A stretch of DNA of 64,000 nt from Eretmocerus hayati. Taxonomy: Eukaryota > Arthropoda > Insecta > Hymenoptera > Aphelinidae. Of the stretch, positions 1 to 12,091 are shown one piece after another. The first letter of the stretch is position 1. Every line of letters starts with the position of its first letter. The notes beneath the pieces were generated by a model. That model saw nothing but the letters and a program-made list of their open reading frames with translations. It was not told the origin of the DNA and ran no database searches. The stretch lies in contig CM056743.1 in assembly GCA_029851415.1 (NCBI GenBank), forward strand, positions 69,408,186 through 69,472,185, read 5' to 3'. Both the position numbers and the translations under genes were made by a program.

Positions 1-2
1 TA

Positions 3-1015
3 TTGCCACTTGAACACCCATCTACACATGTGATTGTTCAAAAACTGCACAAGCTCACGTTACATGGCGGCAACCAGATCACTCTTGCGTCTCTGCGACG
101 AGAATTCTGGATTGTGCGGGGTCGCAATGCAGTGAAAAGAACAATTCACCAATGTCACGTTCGTGTGCGTTATCGCGCAGTAACATCACGTCAATCGGTA
201 GGTCAATTACCAGAAAGCCGTGTACAATTTTGGCGCCCTTTCCCAAAAACTGGTGTCGATCATGCCGATCTAATATGGGTACGTACTCCACCTGGGCGTA
301 CTCATAACGCAAAGAAAGGTTATATTGCCGTGTCCATATGCATGAGTACGCGTGCCGTACAGCTCGAGGTCATCTCAGACTACTCCTCGGCAGCCTTCAT
401 AGCAGCTTCCATCAGATTCATCTCCCGCCATGGTCATTGTTCAGATTTGTACAACAATCAAGGTCCCTTTTTCATTGGAACTGATCGTAGACCGAAGAGC
501 TCCCTTGAAAAGCCTCAGCAGAATTAGACTCATCTATCAACATCCTTTCCGGGATGATGACTAATTGGCACTTCGATCCCCCTACAACGCCACATTTTGG
601 TGGCCTCTGGGAAGCGGCTGTGAAATCAGTCAAACATCATCTCAACCGCAGGGTTGGTGTGAACGACTTGACATTTGCGGAACTTCCAACATTCAAAGTA
701 GAGGCAATTCTCAATTCTTGGCCTCTCACTCCCCTTTCGGACGAACCAACTGATACGAGTCCTTCGACCCCAGCTCATTTCTTGATCCATTCTGTATCAT
801 TCATAATTCCAGAGCCAGACTTGACCGAAAAGTGGATTCCACCATTGGAACACTGGAGTCGGGTTCAACAATTACAACGAAATTTCTGGAAACGTTGGTC
901 CACTGGATATCTTCACAACCTCCAGGAGCGCCATGTGTGGGCGGTGCCTACCTCTGATATCAAAGTGAACGATTTGGTCGTTATCGAAGATGAACGAATG
1001 CTCATTGCAAGGTAG
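3..1015 (+). pseudogene. BEL/Pao retrotransposon pol fragment (integrase and C-terminal region)
   Basis: Two open stretches in different frames (3-527 and 554-1015) read as the integrase end of a BEL/Pao polyprotein. The first has the family-typical GGNQITLASLRREFWIVRGR zinc-binding-side motif, a GQLPESRVQFWRPF linker and a catalytic-core stretch with STRAVQLEV. The second carries PHFGGLWEAAVKSVKHHL, matching the core that follows the catalytic Glu, then the downstream segment ending near VNDLVVIEDE. A frameshift and short gap lie at 527-554, and a stop at 1013-1015 interrupts the usual xVIKVHPGKD ending, which is still readable to about 1060. The upstream part of pol lies outside the window. 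Integrase would insert the element's cDNA; this copy is dead. Confidence 0.88.
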
Positions 1016-1314
1016 ACTTTGGCTTGAGTGATCAAGGTGCATCCTGGAAAAGATCATAGCACCTGAGTTGCTACTCCTAGTTCCAACAGCTTTTCACAAT
1101 TTGCACAACCAATACATATCTGGTGCTATTATCCAGTCAAGATGATTCATTGGCATGATCGAAGATGATTCATATTATATAATCTATATCCTGTATTTGT
1201 ACTGTTCAATTGGTTGTGGACTTCTACCCTCCATATCTTCTAGCTCATTATACATTCAATTATTATGATACATCCATGATTTCATTCCATGCTACGCCGG
1301 AAAAGTGGGCGGAA

Positions 1315-1603
1315 TGTTTGATTTAGAGTAAACCCAATGTGTAAAAGGCATCGATATGTGCCAACTTCATTTTTACTAACTCGCGTCTCACGTGGCCTGG
1401 ATAATTCAATTCTTCACGTATGGAATTCCGTGGCTTGCACCGCCTCTTGCTTCTTCCGACAACCGCCGAACAGTACACACTCGACACAATGTAGCCTCCC
1501 GCGCAATGAGAGGCAGCGGAACACCAAACGTTATAAAATAACTCAAAATCAAGGTTCAAGTGTTATTCATTTATTGGATCCACCTAACCACGCTATTTGA
1601 ACA
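1315..1603 (+). mobile_element. Candidate 3' LTR of the BEL/Pao element
   Basis: After the pol fragment a purine tract (GAAAAGTGGGCGGAA, 1300-1314) is followed by TGTTTGA and the block ends TTTGAACA, giving TG...CA ends and 289 bp, a usual BEL/Pao LTR size. A TATA-like TTATAAAATA lies at about 1530-1539. Oddly, the end is followed directly by TGGTGGGAAGAGGATTC, which resembles a tRNA-complementary primer site and normally follows a 5' LTR. No second LTR copy is visible to confirm the ends. Confidence 0.55.
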
Positions 1604-2029
1604 TGGTGGGAAGAGGATTCAAACCCTCACAAAAAAAGCTATGATTCTCTTCCTCGTAACACTCAGATATCGATATTCTAATAGTAAGTAACGCATCATT
1701 GTGCCAACTTCCGATTTTCTTCCACTGTGAGCCGCTTCTAGACAAGAATCATTCAAGATCCGAGAATGATTGTGTATTTGGGGTCAATTGAATCTATCGA
1801 ACTCTACCGAATACCTCCACAGCTTACGAGGGGCTTTTCACTCATATTACGTACTCTCACCTACCACTTGATACTGCACTTACTGGCGAGAACTTACCCA
1901 TTCTCCTGTTTGTGATTGCTGCTACCTACCCAGGACGAGATCAGTATGTGGTGGATTCTTTCTGGAGGGGCACGCCAAACGTTACGTGACGGAAGTTGAC
2001 TGCACGTGATGAATACGGAACAAGTACGC
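1604..2029. other. No recognisable feature
   Basis: Apart from the primer-site-like start at 1604-1630, I see no coding signal, RNA gene or repeat here. Confidence 0.4.
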
Positions 2030-2332
2030 GGTACGTTCTAAGGGCATCACTCAAAAAACTGCGTGACAGCCAATGCAAGTCTAGAACGAATACGGAGCTA
2101 GTGCGTGAATCACTCTGGGGGCATGTCATGGGATACCTTGAGGCAGTAGTACTTGAGGGGTCGTTATGGGTCATCAAAACGTGACATTCCATGGATTTGC
2201 GTGGTGTTGACAGTATGAATCATTACTATTCTGAGATCGTGTAGGAGATCCGAATCAGCATTGTCTATTCAATCTCTCCGGAGGCGTCCGATTGATCTTG
2301 TTCTTCCCACTCCGGGAACGATCAAATGTATC
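2030..2332 (+). repeat. Direct repeat, copy 1, flanking an inverted-repeat element
   Basis: Nearly identical to 3553-3854 with a few substitutions. It runs from GGTACGT to GGGAACGATCAAATGTATC. The two copies bracket the inverted-repeat element at 2335-3561. Short reading frames inside are chance. Confidence 0.85.
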
Positions 2333-2334
2333 TG

Positions 2335-3561
2335 TTACGTACCAAACCCAAAATCGTACACTTCGCGAACGGTACAGCCGATTCTGTACCATTCGCGAAT
2401 GGTACACCACCATTTGTACCGAGCCCGATATTCCGGGTTTGGTACAGCAGAGTCTTGTACCATTCGCGAACTGTACAGCCGCCTTGTACTGAGCTCGATT
2501 TCGAATTGCGCCATATGGCTCGGATCGTGTTTACAAATGAGAATTGTCTATAAATGATGATTAGCAAAATGATATGTATTGACGAGTTCAATCAAGTACA
2601 GGTAACGATCGAGCTTGCACAATGTATCCTGATAATACTATTTGTGATGAGATCAACTCCAAAGTAGATGCTCTTCGAACATCCGATAGTTGTAAGTTCA
2701 TAAAAAGTAAAACAGAATGACGAGACCTTGTGAAGCTAATTAGTGGGATTGAGAAGAAATCATTCAGGACCCCTCTGGAATACAGAAGATTGAAACAGTT
2801 TGACATATATATTGTTGGCGATATTCCTCGTCTAATCTTTCCTATGAAAGAAGCACTTGAAGGAGAAATTTTCAAAGTCGGTAAAAAATCGTACTAAATC
2901 ACAACAAACCCCTTGACCATGTAATGTTAATATTCAGACAATGAGACTGATTTTGAGGATTTCTTCCTACAGTGAGACGACGAAGTGAGATATCACGTAG
3001 AAAAATCCGAAATCTACGATATACCGATGAAGTTTATATTAGATGAAGATAGATTCATGATGAAATTGGGCATGGCGGTGTCCTCAAGGTGTATTATGTT
3101 ATCAAAACAAGATACGCGAACATACCCCGTGCAGTGATTCTAATGTTCATGGAACTGTGTGTCACGTGTGTAAGAATATTCTGTTTTACTTTTTATGAAC
3201 TTATAACTATCGGATGTTCGAAGAGCATCTAATTTTGAGTTGATCTCATCACAAATAGTATTATCGGGATACATTGTGCAAGCTCGATCGTTACCTGTAC
3301 TTGATTGAACTCGTCAATACATATCATTTTGCTAATCATCATTTATAGACAATTCTCATTTGTAAACACGATCCGAGCCATATGGCGCAATTCGAAATCG
3401 AGCTCGGTACAAGGCGGCTGTACAGTTCGCGAATGGTACAAGACTCTGCTGTACCAAACCCGGAATATCGGGCTCGGCACGAATGGTGGTGTACCATTCG
3501 CAAATGGTACAGAATCGGCTGTACCGTTCGCGAAGTGTACGATTTCGGGTTTGGTACGTAA
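2335..3561. mobile_element. Inverted-repeat (foldback) element with 384-bp arms
   Basis: The arm 2335-2718 is the near-exact reverse complement of 3178-3561. Outer ends read TTACGTACCAAACCC and its complement. The arms contain alternating GGTACA and GTACCATTCGCGAA words, so each arm is itself internally repetitive. The 459-bp core (2719-3177) shows no conserved protein. This is probably a nonautonomous DNA transposon; the superfamily is unknown. Confidence 0.8.
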
Positions 3562-3854
3562 TCGGGCATCATTCAAAAAACTGCGTGACAGCCAATGCAA
3601 GTCTAGAACGAATACGGAGCTAGTGCGTGACTCACTCTGGGGGCATGTCTTGGGATACCTTGAGGCAGTAGTACTTGAGGGGTCGTTATGGGCCATCAAA
3701 ACGTGACATTCCATGGATTTGCGTGGTGTTGACAGTATGAATCATTACTATTCTGAGATCGTGTAGGAGATCCGAATCAGCATTGTCTATTCAATCTCTC
3801 CGGAGACGTCCGACTGATCTTGTTCTTCCCACTCCGGGAACGATCAAATGTATC
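3553..3854 (+). repeat. Direct repeat, copy 2
   Basis: Second copy of the sequence at 2030-2332. Its first nine bases overlap the end of the right arm of the inverted-repeat element, so the repeat boundary and the element terminus share GGTACGT. Confidence 0.85.
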
Positions 3855-4935
3855 GATTCCGATCTGCAATATGTTAGAATGCCTGAAGCCGACTTCCCAC
3901 TCGGGATGTTTGCACCACGATTGTTAAGTTATCTTCATGGAAACCCTGATAAAGCCAATGAAGATTATGGGCTTGGTGATCAAATACTCATTAGTGCCAA
4001 GTATCGCCTCTGATGATAATTATCCAATTCTTTTAATGGAAGATATGTGATTCCGTATTCCTGATAGCTGAGAAGAACACGATCGATTCATCTCGGAACA
4101 TCAACACAAAAAATGCCCTCAAGTTCCTACTGGCTAGAGATCAAGCGTATTTTGCCCTAGACTCAATCATCAATACGATTCAATGGGAATGATGAGGGCC
4201 TCGACAGGAAGTGCGCATTCATCTATTTTGCTTTCGCCCCCACCGTCAGACACATTAGCAAAGTGTCAATTTATGCGTATCGGTTGCGCAATAGACACAT
4301 AATGGACCCCGTGTGCCAAGAAAGAGGAGGAAGAGGGGGAATTCATCGCGTAGACCATAGTGTGCATGCATTGGCATCTTGTGGACGTCTCGGACGTGGG
4401 GGGGGGGGGGAGGAAGAGATGATGCAGACTTACTGTTCAGGCTCTAACGGTGGTATCAAGAGCATTCCAGGATTATCCAAAGCGACTTGATTCACACTAT
4501 CTATGCGTGCTTTCGTTCTCCAAACGCGTATGGAGTATGGCCCGAAGTGATAGCCGCGTATAGTCAAAGTTTAGCCTCAGCCGAAGTGCCACAATCATGT
4601 TCAATTAGTTCAGACTAATCTTTGACTAAACACGACTATTATTTCGGATCTGAATCAATGTTCCCGAAGGAAGTTGATGGACAAAGTACTTATATAGTTA
4701 TTAGTTATTACTTGAGTCAGAAGTTGAAGGAATCACGTGACGTGGTTAAGATTTCAGTGACAGCTAGTTGATTTTTCATGCATGCAAATGATTATTGCAC
4801 TTCCTGACAGCTCGAGACTAAGACGATCCATAATAATCCTGAGATACTTTTATTGTCACGAAATGAATTCAATTGCATCATGTAAATCCTGAGCCCAGCT
4901 AAAGTTGACCGTAATCTCAAGTCAGCAAAGACACG
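3855..4935. other. Non-coding, with a 13-G run
   Basis: Nothing recognisable except a homopolymer of 13 G at 4398-4410. No conserved protein or RNA gene. Confidence 0.4.
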
Positions 4936-5260
4936 TAGGAGTAATTCGACGCGAAACAGACCTACGAAAAAGGGTCATGTCTCAAATTGTTTTCTTGGCT
5001 CTCCCATTTGATTCTATGGTACATATCATGAACTTTTCACGACCCACGGGACCCCATGGAAATTTCCCAGGTATGTGAAGCACATATTAATTCATCCTTC
5101 TCGATCGTCTCCAACAACGAATTCGGGTATTTTTTGCAATAAAATCAATATTTCTCAGATCCGTTCAGAGATACATAAATGCGGTTGGGGCATCCGGAAG
5201 GTCTTGAAAAAACCTATCGATATCAGTCTTGTAGAATTAATTTTGAGGTTATGAGTGGCT
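4936..5260 (+). mobile_element. Dispersed repeat family A, fragment 1
   Basis: Begins GGAGTAATTCGACGCGAAAC and continues CCTACGAAAAAGGGTCATGTC. The same terminus and interior recur in reverse at about 39,520-39,200, forward at about 52,270 and in reverse at about 53,680. Further in, a shared stretch with GGCATCCGGAAGGTCTTGAA aligns with the other copies. No coding capacity, so a nonautonomous DNA transposon fragment is the best reading. Confidence 0.7.
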
Positions 5261-5369
5261 CCAGTTGGCAAGGTGTTCAGGTCTTCAGGGCTGATTAGAA
5301 CTATTCGAAAACCGGACGTCGTTTTAGCTCAAGCTGGCGAATGATCTAGATAAGATGGTAATCTCCCTC

Positions 5370-6225
5370 GCAGTTCATAATATTAAATGTTTGAATCGGC
5401 GTACGTGATCAATTTTAACTAGCACAGTTAACTGATGTCATTGACAGACAGATATATCAGATGTTTCTGATATCTACGTTTGTACCTTCTAGGCGCCTCA
5501 CAATTTGAGTGTCACTAATTGAAGTATTTTGATGGAGAATCCAAATACATGGAATGAGATAAGATACGAAAAAGTCCGGACTCTACGCGGATGTTGGTGC
5601 GTTTCGCCTTCCCTCGGCAGATCCAAACCTCCAGGAGAACTGAAGGGATCTGTAGGGTTAGTCCCCGACACCTAGCCTAAGTGGCTTGATGATCGAGATT
5701 TTGATCGTCCTTCAATAAGAAAGTGGCTCATGCGCAGTCGCTTGCGAGAAAGATCTCATCTAACCCGCTATTTCTATATAATTTCATCTCGATCATTCAT
5801 TCGCCGACAACGCGGTGACAATGTGAACTACTTCACTCGGTCGCGGGGGATTCAAATCACATGAGATGCTCGAATCGGCGTATACGATGAATTTTTACCA
5901 ACCTGGTAGATTCCTTGAGTCCCTCTGAAGAGCCCGATCTGTCGAAACGAGACTAAACGCGCCAACATCAACGTAGAGTGCGAGAATATCCGTATCTCAT
6001 CGCATTTCATGTATTTGAACTCCCTATCAGAATCCTCCAAGTTGCGATACTCAAATCGTGAGGTGCCTTGAAGGGACCAAGTTAGGTATCAGGAATATCC
6101 GATATCTGCCCATGTCACTAACACCAGCGAGCTGTGCTGATTAAAATTGATCGCGTACGCCGATTCAAGCATTCAATATGATTTGAATTTCCCGCGATCG
6201 AGTCAAGTAGTTTATGTTACGTGCA
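5370..6225. mobile_element. Inverted-repeat element of dispersed family B
   Basis: The segment 5376-5605 pairs as an inverted repeat with about 5950-6184: TTTGAATCGGCGTACG against CGTACGCCGATTCAA, and shared CATGTATTTG and CCAACATC blocks. A further inner inverted pair is 5830-5905 with 6135-6225. The stretch CGCTTGCGAGAAAG followed by TAACCCGCTATTTC (about 5730-5775) also occurs in the element inserted at 49,986-51,376, so the two belong to one family. Confidence 0.65.
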
Positions 6226-6826
6226 CTGTAAAAAAAAATTCGACAAAATCGCGAAGCCCAGGGTGGGAAATGGGAGCGACCTACGCTGGGCGGAGTGAAT
6301 TTGCTACGGCAATGTAAATTCGCGAACCGGGGCGTAAATTCGCGAACCGGGGCTTAGCGATTTTACTCCGCCAGGTGGAGCCCATCCCAATTTTTTTAGG
6401 TTATGGACGACTCTATTTTTACTCGACTGGACTCGTTTACGCGGTTGTCCAGGAGTCCTTGTACGTGCAGGGCACTGCTGTGTTAATATTTCATGCTCGG
6501 ATGATACTCCGAAAGTAAATGGATAGGGCTCGTAAAGACGTACGAAGTTCATCCAATCGCAAAATACCAATGTTTGTTGCTTTCTAAATTTCAATAAATT
6601 CACCACGCTGTCTTGGGTGAATTCGCTAATCTCAGACTAGCGATTTCGCTTCGCTCAGCGGAGGTGACAGAGCGACCTACGCTGAGCGTGGTGATTTTAC
6701 GAACTATTAGTAAATTCGCTAATCCGTTAGCGATTTCATTCGCGGGAAGGTAGCAAAAATACGAAATTCCGATATTAAATTTACCAACAATTGGTAAAAT
6801 CATAGAAAGTTTTTTTTACAGTGTGG
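6226..6826. mobile_element. MITE candidate with CACTGTAAAAAAAA termini
   Basis: GCACTGTAAAAAAAAATTCG at the left end is mirrored by AGTTTTTTTTACAGTGTG at the right end. The interior repeats short words such as GTAAATTCGC and TTAGCGATTT. No clear target duplication. About 600 bp with no coding content. Confidence 0.5.
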
Positions 6827-6933
6827 GTATTTCGGCACGAGCGGGAAGTACGAAATAACCGTCGGAAAGGATAATTGATTTGAAATAAATGAATTGTAAA
6901 ATCAGAAGTTGAATGAAATGATGCAATATATTT

Positions 6934-6993
6934 TGAGAGAGAGAGACCGAGTACAACAGCTAAGCGCGACGAGAGCCAAAGCTGTAATGCCAT
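6934..6993 (-). CDS. Possible first exon of a secreted host protein
   Basis: Downstream of the TATA candidate a start codon in context CATCATGG opens a frame beginning MALQLWLSSRLAVVLGLSL, which looks like a signal peptide: a basic residue, then a hydrophobic stretch. The frame could continue to 6781, but after about 20 codons it loses protein-like character, so the exon may end near here; the exact donor is not resolvable. No further exons were identified. It could equally be chance. Confidence 0.22.
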
Positions 6994-7182
6994 GATGATT
7001 TGATGCGGCTGGATCTGCTGCTGGATGTTGCGATGAGCGAGAGCGAAGATGAGTCCGAGAGCTGCTGCCCTCTTCTAGCTATGGTGTAGTAGATATAGGT
7101 ATAGTGCAGTACGTGTGCCGATCTTCTATGTGTTGGTGCGTGGGAGAGTGAGCCGCTGAGTTGGGCACCCCTCGCCACCGAA

Positions 7183-7196
7183 GTTTTTTATACACG
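7183..7196 (-). promoter_or_regulatory. TATA box of a possible host promoter
   Basis: On the minus strand the sequence reads GCGTGTATAAAAAACTTCG. A CTCAGCGG sequence, loosely like an arthropod initiator, follows about 35 nt downstream, and a start codon with a good context lies at 6993. Inference only. Confidence 0.3.
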
Positions 7197-7865
7197 CTTT
7201 TCTTTAAAATTCACTCGCTGGGAAAGCGACATGAGATCGTGCACAGAGTCGCGCTCAAGATGTGTCTATTTCCATATATGGGCATTGAAATTAGGGGAGA
7301 TCAAGGCTCTTGTTTTTGGATGGAATCTTTCCATTAGATGACGTCAATCGTGGCCTAGATAATAATTCTCGATGCTTCTATGTTCTACGAAAATCTTGGG
7401 ATCTTGGGTTCTTGGGTGACCATTATTGCTTTCAAAATATCTACACTTTTCATATTAGAATTCGCGGATTTTAGTTTGAATATGTGTAATTGTGTGAGTG
7501 CCTGTATGTATGATTGAGTTTATGTGTGTGCGTGTTTTCTCTCTGTAGCCTAGTAAGTTTAGTGACAAATTCGATGTGCTATACGACATTAACATTGCCC
7601 CTTCCTTGCAGTTTGTGGTCAGATTGTGGCTGATGGTCTGGGGGGGGGGGGGGGCACGTGGCATTCAAATCTATTTGGTATTACCATTCCATATACCATA
7701 GGTTCGCGATGAGAGTAACCTCCAATCCAAGTCATAGCTGAGAATTTTAATGACACAGCATGGCGGTTGATTCCCAAATTCTATATCCATAATATACATT
7801 ATATATCACAATGTATATTATGTATATAATATACATGATATATATTATATATCATAACTATAGTG
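7197..7865. other. Intergenic with simple repeats
   Basis: Contains GT-rich sequence (7480-7540), a run of about 14 G near 7639-7652 and an alternating AT palindromic tract (about 7785-7862). No gene seen. Confidence 0.45.
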
Positions 7866-8179
7866 TTATATCCAAATGGATCGACTATGGGATGCTTGTC
7901 CAGCTGGAGCCTGTAAATCCACTAAATTACTCCTGAGAATATGAACATTGACTACCGATGCTATGTCATCAGAATTCTCAGCTCCTACTCGGATTAGGGG
8001 GATACTCACCGCGGACCCATCAAGGGGTTGCAATGCCAAAGGATTCGAGTGGTATGAATTCCTACAAGCTATTCCATCGAACAGGATATGATAGCGTTTT
8101 GCGAGAAGAATCAACATTAGATTCAGATTCCTGGTGAACTCCAGCAAAAACGGCATCGTATGGTCGAATAGTTTTAAAA

Positions 8180-8915
8180 CACCTGAGAATCTGAGCATTA
8201 ACTTCCCATGCTATGTCATCGAGAATCTCAATCATGAGTCGAATTTGAGGTGGTTCCCGTCGCGAACCTTCTTGAGGAATGCAATACCGAACAGGCTCAA
8301 GTGATATTTTTCAGTGAAGACTACTCTCTCGGACAGGACCTGAACTGAGATGAACGTTGACATTATATCCGGATTGATGAACCCTGCTGCGAAAGATCGA
8401 TTGGGATGGATTGAAAACCAATCGAATCCTATCGGAATGAATACATTCCAGGCGGTTCTATCATTCAACCGGCGACAGCAGTTCCAATTCGAATGCAGAT
8501 CAATCGAACATAGACCTAATCTAGCTGAATCTTGAATTGTAGATTTGAGATCACAACTGCCAATTGAATTCTATACTCTTGATGAGGATCGACGAGAGCG
8601 AATATAATCCAATAATGGTATTAAGCATAGGATAGGATCCGGATGGACAGATGGAAGGTCATCGCAGGTTCAATATGTTTTAATGAACCAATACGGTATC
8701 GAAATCAATCTAATTGAATGATGGATCCTGTCTTCCACTGCTCTATCGAAATCAATGCTCCAGAGACTGATTCAGATTGCGAAACAATACTAATTGTCTA
8801 TCCAAGCTGATCCCGAATGACAGGATTGAATTTGAGCGATTGAACACTATTGTTTCAACATTTCCCAATCGAACCCGATACTTTTCTGCAGTACTGGTGC
8901 ACGATCGTCTTGCTC
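8180..8915 (+). repeat. Satellite-flank unit, copy 1
   Basis: Collinear with about 18,340-18,999. Shared landmarks include CATGCTATGTCATCGAGAATC, GATCGATTGGGATRGATTGAA, GGATAGGATCCGGATGGA and TTGCTCATTCCTATCTG. A more diverged relative starts near 7930. The segment is rich in ATCGATT and CAATACT words like the adjacent satellites. Confidence 0.8.
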
Positions 8916-8954
8916 ATTCCTATCTGTCTCGATCATGAATAACGAGTCCAGTCA

Positions 8955-10560
8955 TTATGCCTGGATCGATTCCAATCATCCCCCGATCACTCCTTGCATC
9001 ATTGACCAATCGAGATGAATACTATAGGATCGGATTGGAATCGTGGGTGCATGGTTATTCTATCCTTCTCAATACTCACAATCAGTATTGAACTCCTCTA
9101 GAGTTTATGTATTTGAATCGAAGTCAATACTGCAGGGCGGAATTGGGAAGGCCTGAGAAAAGTTTCGCTATTGGTATGAATTCTGCCATAAGCAGCATTG
9201 AATCGACTGCGTCAATCGATTTCAATGATGACCCAATCACTCATTGCGTGATTGACCAATCGAGATAAATACTACGGAACCGAATTTGAATCCTGGGTGC
9301 ATGGTTATTCTATCGTTTTCAATACTCACAGTCAGTATTAAACAGCTGTAGTTTTTATGTATTGGAATCGAATTCAATACTGGTGAGCGGGATTGGTGAG
9401 GCCTCAGGATAAGTTTCGCTATCGGTCTGGATCCTGCTACGCAGCATCAAATCGACTGCGTCAATCGATTCTATTGATGACCCGATCACTCATTGCGTGA
9501 TTGACCAATCGAGATGAATACTACAGAACCGAATTGAAATCCTGGGTGCATAGTTATTTTATCGTTTTGAATACTCACAATCAGTATTGAACAGCTCTAG
9601 TTTTCATGTATTTGAATCGAATTCAATACTGGTGAGCAGGATTGGTGAGGCCTTAGGATAAGTTTTGCTATCGGTCTCAATCCTGCCAGGCAGCATTGAA
9701 TTGACTGCGTCAATCGAGTCCAATGATGACCCAATCACTCATTGCGTGACGAATCAATCGAGACCAATACTACTGGATCGAATTGGAGTCGTGGGTGCAT
9801 GGTTATTCTATCTTCCTCGATACTCACAATCAGTATTGAACTCCTCTAGATGTTATATATTTGAATCGGATTCAATACTGCTGAGCAGGATCGAAACGGA
9901 CTGAAGAAGAGTCTCGCTATCATCAGTCTGAATCATGCCAGGCAGCATTGAATCGACTGCGTCAATCGATGTCAATGATGATCCAATCACTCATTGCCTG
10001 ATAACCGATCGAGATAAATACTATAGGATGGAATCGAGATCGTGGGAACACGGTTATCCTCCTCGATACTTACAATCAGTATTGAACTCTTCTGGATTTC
10101 ATATATTTGAATCGAATCCAATACTGCTGAGCAGGATTGGTCAGGCCTGAAGACGAGTTTTGCTATCGGTCTGATACATGCCAGGCAGCATTAAATTGAC
10201 TGCGTCAATCAATGTCAATGATGACCAAATTAGTCATTGCCCGATAACTATCCGAGATGGATACTACAAAATCGAATTGGAATCTTGGGTGCATGGTTAT
10301 TTCTTCCTTCCCAATACTCACAATCAGTATTGAATTGCTCCAGATTTCATATATTCGAATCGAATTCATTACTGCTGTGCAGAATTGGAACGGCCTGAAG
10401 GTGAATTTTGCTATCGGTCGGGTGAATGGGTTATCAGAGCTGCAATGCTGAGAATCAGTATTGAAATCGATTGAAGGGGATTGGGATTTCGGTGTTTTCA
10501 ATGCGGAAAGACAGTACCGGAATCGATTGGGGCAGATAGGATTTCAAGTCCTCAATACTG
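8955..10560 (+). repeat. Tandem satellite, about 249-bp unit
   Basis: Copies begin near 8957, 9205, 9454, 9703, 9954 and 10,199, a spacing of 245-251 bp. Each carries GACTGCGTCAATCGA, ATCACTCATTGCGTGAT, GGTGCATGGTTATTCTATC and AATACTCACAATCAGTATTGAA. Open frames inside are not conserved between units. The spacing is longer than one nucleosome repeat. Confidence 0.88.
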
Positions 10561-10596
10561 ACATTCATCGTTCCGGTATATTGAAGTAGATATAAT

Positions 10597-11584
10597 CCTT
10601 ACCCCCCTCCATTCACTTTTTTCAAAAGTATAACTTGGCGAGTATGAGTTTGTTCCTCAAAACTTATTGGTTTTTATCAGGTTTTCACTGTAAAAATTAT
10701 GATTGATTCAAATCAGCTGTATTACATAGTTTCAACTCTTGAAAGAAATGAAATCAAAGGAACTATGTCGAGTATTTCTGTGAATTTGAGAGACCAACCA
10801 TTTTCCGGGCAAAAATACTTATGGCATTGTTTCAACTCGGGAAAGGAATGAAATGAATAAGAAACCATGTCGAGAGTTTTTCGAACAAGTTTGATTGTAT
10901 AAGGTGATGGATTTCGGAAATTTTGCACGGTCTTCCTTATTCGTTGATTATTAAAACCAGAACTTGAATTGGAAAAATTGAAGAAGTCAAGTATAGTTGA
11001 TTAAAGAATCACGCTAATTATTCTCGAAACTGTAGATTTTTCTTTGAAAATGTGGAGCGAATCACTCGTTGCTCTCTCATGTATTATATGAACTATCATA
11101 TGAGAGCGACGAGTGATTATTCGCTCCACATTTTCAAAGAAAAATCTACAGTTTTCAGAATAATTAGCGTGATTCTTTAATCAACTATACTTGACTTCTT
11201 CAATTTTTCCAATTCAAGTTCTGATTTTAATAATCAACGAATAAGAAAGACCGTGCAAAATTTCCGAAATCCATCACCTTATACAATCAAACTTGTTCGA
11301 AAAACTCTCGACATGGTTTCTTATTCATTTCATTCCTTTCCCGAGTTGAAACAATGCCATAAGTATTTTTGCCCGGAAAATGGTTGGTCTCTCAAATTCA
11401 CAGAAATACTCGACATAGTTCCTTTGATTTCATTTCTTCCAAGAGTTGAAACTATGTAATACAGCTGATTTGAATCAATCATAATTTTTACAGTGAAAAC
11501 CTGATAAGAACCAATAAGCTTTGAGGAACAAACTCATACTCGCCAAGTTATACTTTTGAAAAAAGTGAATGGAGGGGGGTAAGG
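10597..11584. mobile_element. Long palindromic foldback element, about 490-bp arms
   Basis: The two halves are almost perfect reverse complements, with the centre near 11,090 (TCATATGAACTATCATATGA region). Ends are CCTTACCCCCCTCCATTCAC and its complement. Flanks ATATAAT and ATCTAAT could be a 7-bp target duplication with one mismatch. The mirrored 68-codon frames at 10,722-10,928 and 11,253-11,459 are a result of the palindrome. Confidence 0.85.
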
Positions 11585-11718
11585 ATCTAATTTCTTTCTT
11601 ATGAAAATCAAAACGGAGATATCACATTCTTTATCTGATCACAGCTTTTGAGAATCTGTTCATCACATATCCCTCTAAAATATAAACAATTATTTCACTC
11701 AGATCATCTTTTTGATCA

Positions 11719-12091
11719 AGTTGACTTGGAGCGGCTCTTGATTTACTTGAGAAATTCCCAAATATTTTTCCACCTAAGTATTGATTCTATATTTTTGAAC
11801 GAGACATTTCTCTCTATCTCATTCTAGAACATACCTCATTTATAAGAATTCAAAAAATTTCCTTATCACAATCATAACATCAATGCTTGAACAATATTAG
11901 ACATTCCTCATTCAGAGTGAAAGTTGGGATGTTATGATTGTGATTAGAAATGTCCTGATTTCTCATTATTCAGGATATGTTTTAGAACCAGAAAATTAAC
12001 ATAGCCCTGGTTACAAACATGACATCAATATTTGGAGTGAAAATCTATTGAGGAATAATACAAGAGGAGCAAAAGCCGCTCCAAGTCAACT
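11719..12091. mobile_element. Small inverted-repeat element
   Basis: Outer pair AGTTGACTTGGAGCGGCT (11,719-11,736) and its complement (12,074-12,091). An inner pair TCACAATCATAACATC (11,866-11,881) and its complement (11,928-11,943) is nested inside. No coding content. Confidence 0.6.

Noticed and set aside
10722..11459. Two nearly identical 68-codon proteins on opposite strands
   Set aside because: They are the two arms of one palindrome, not independent genes.
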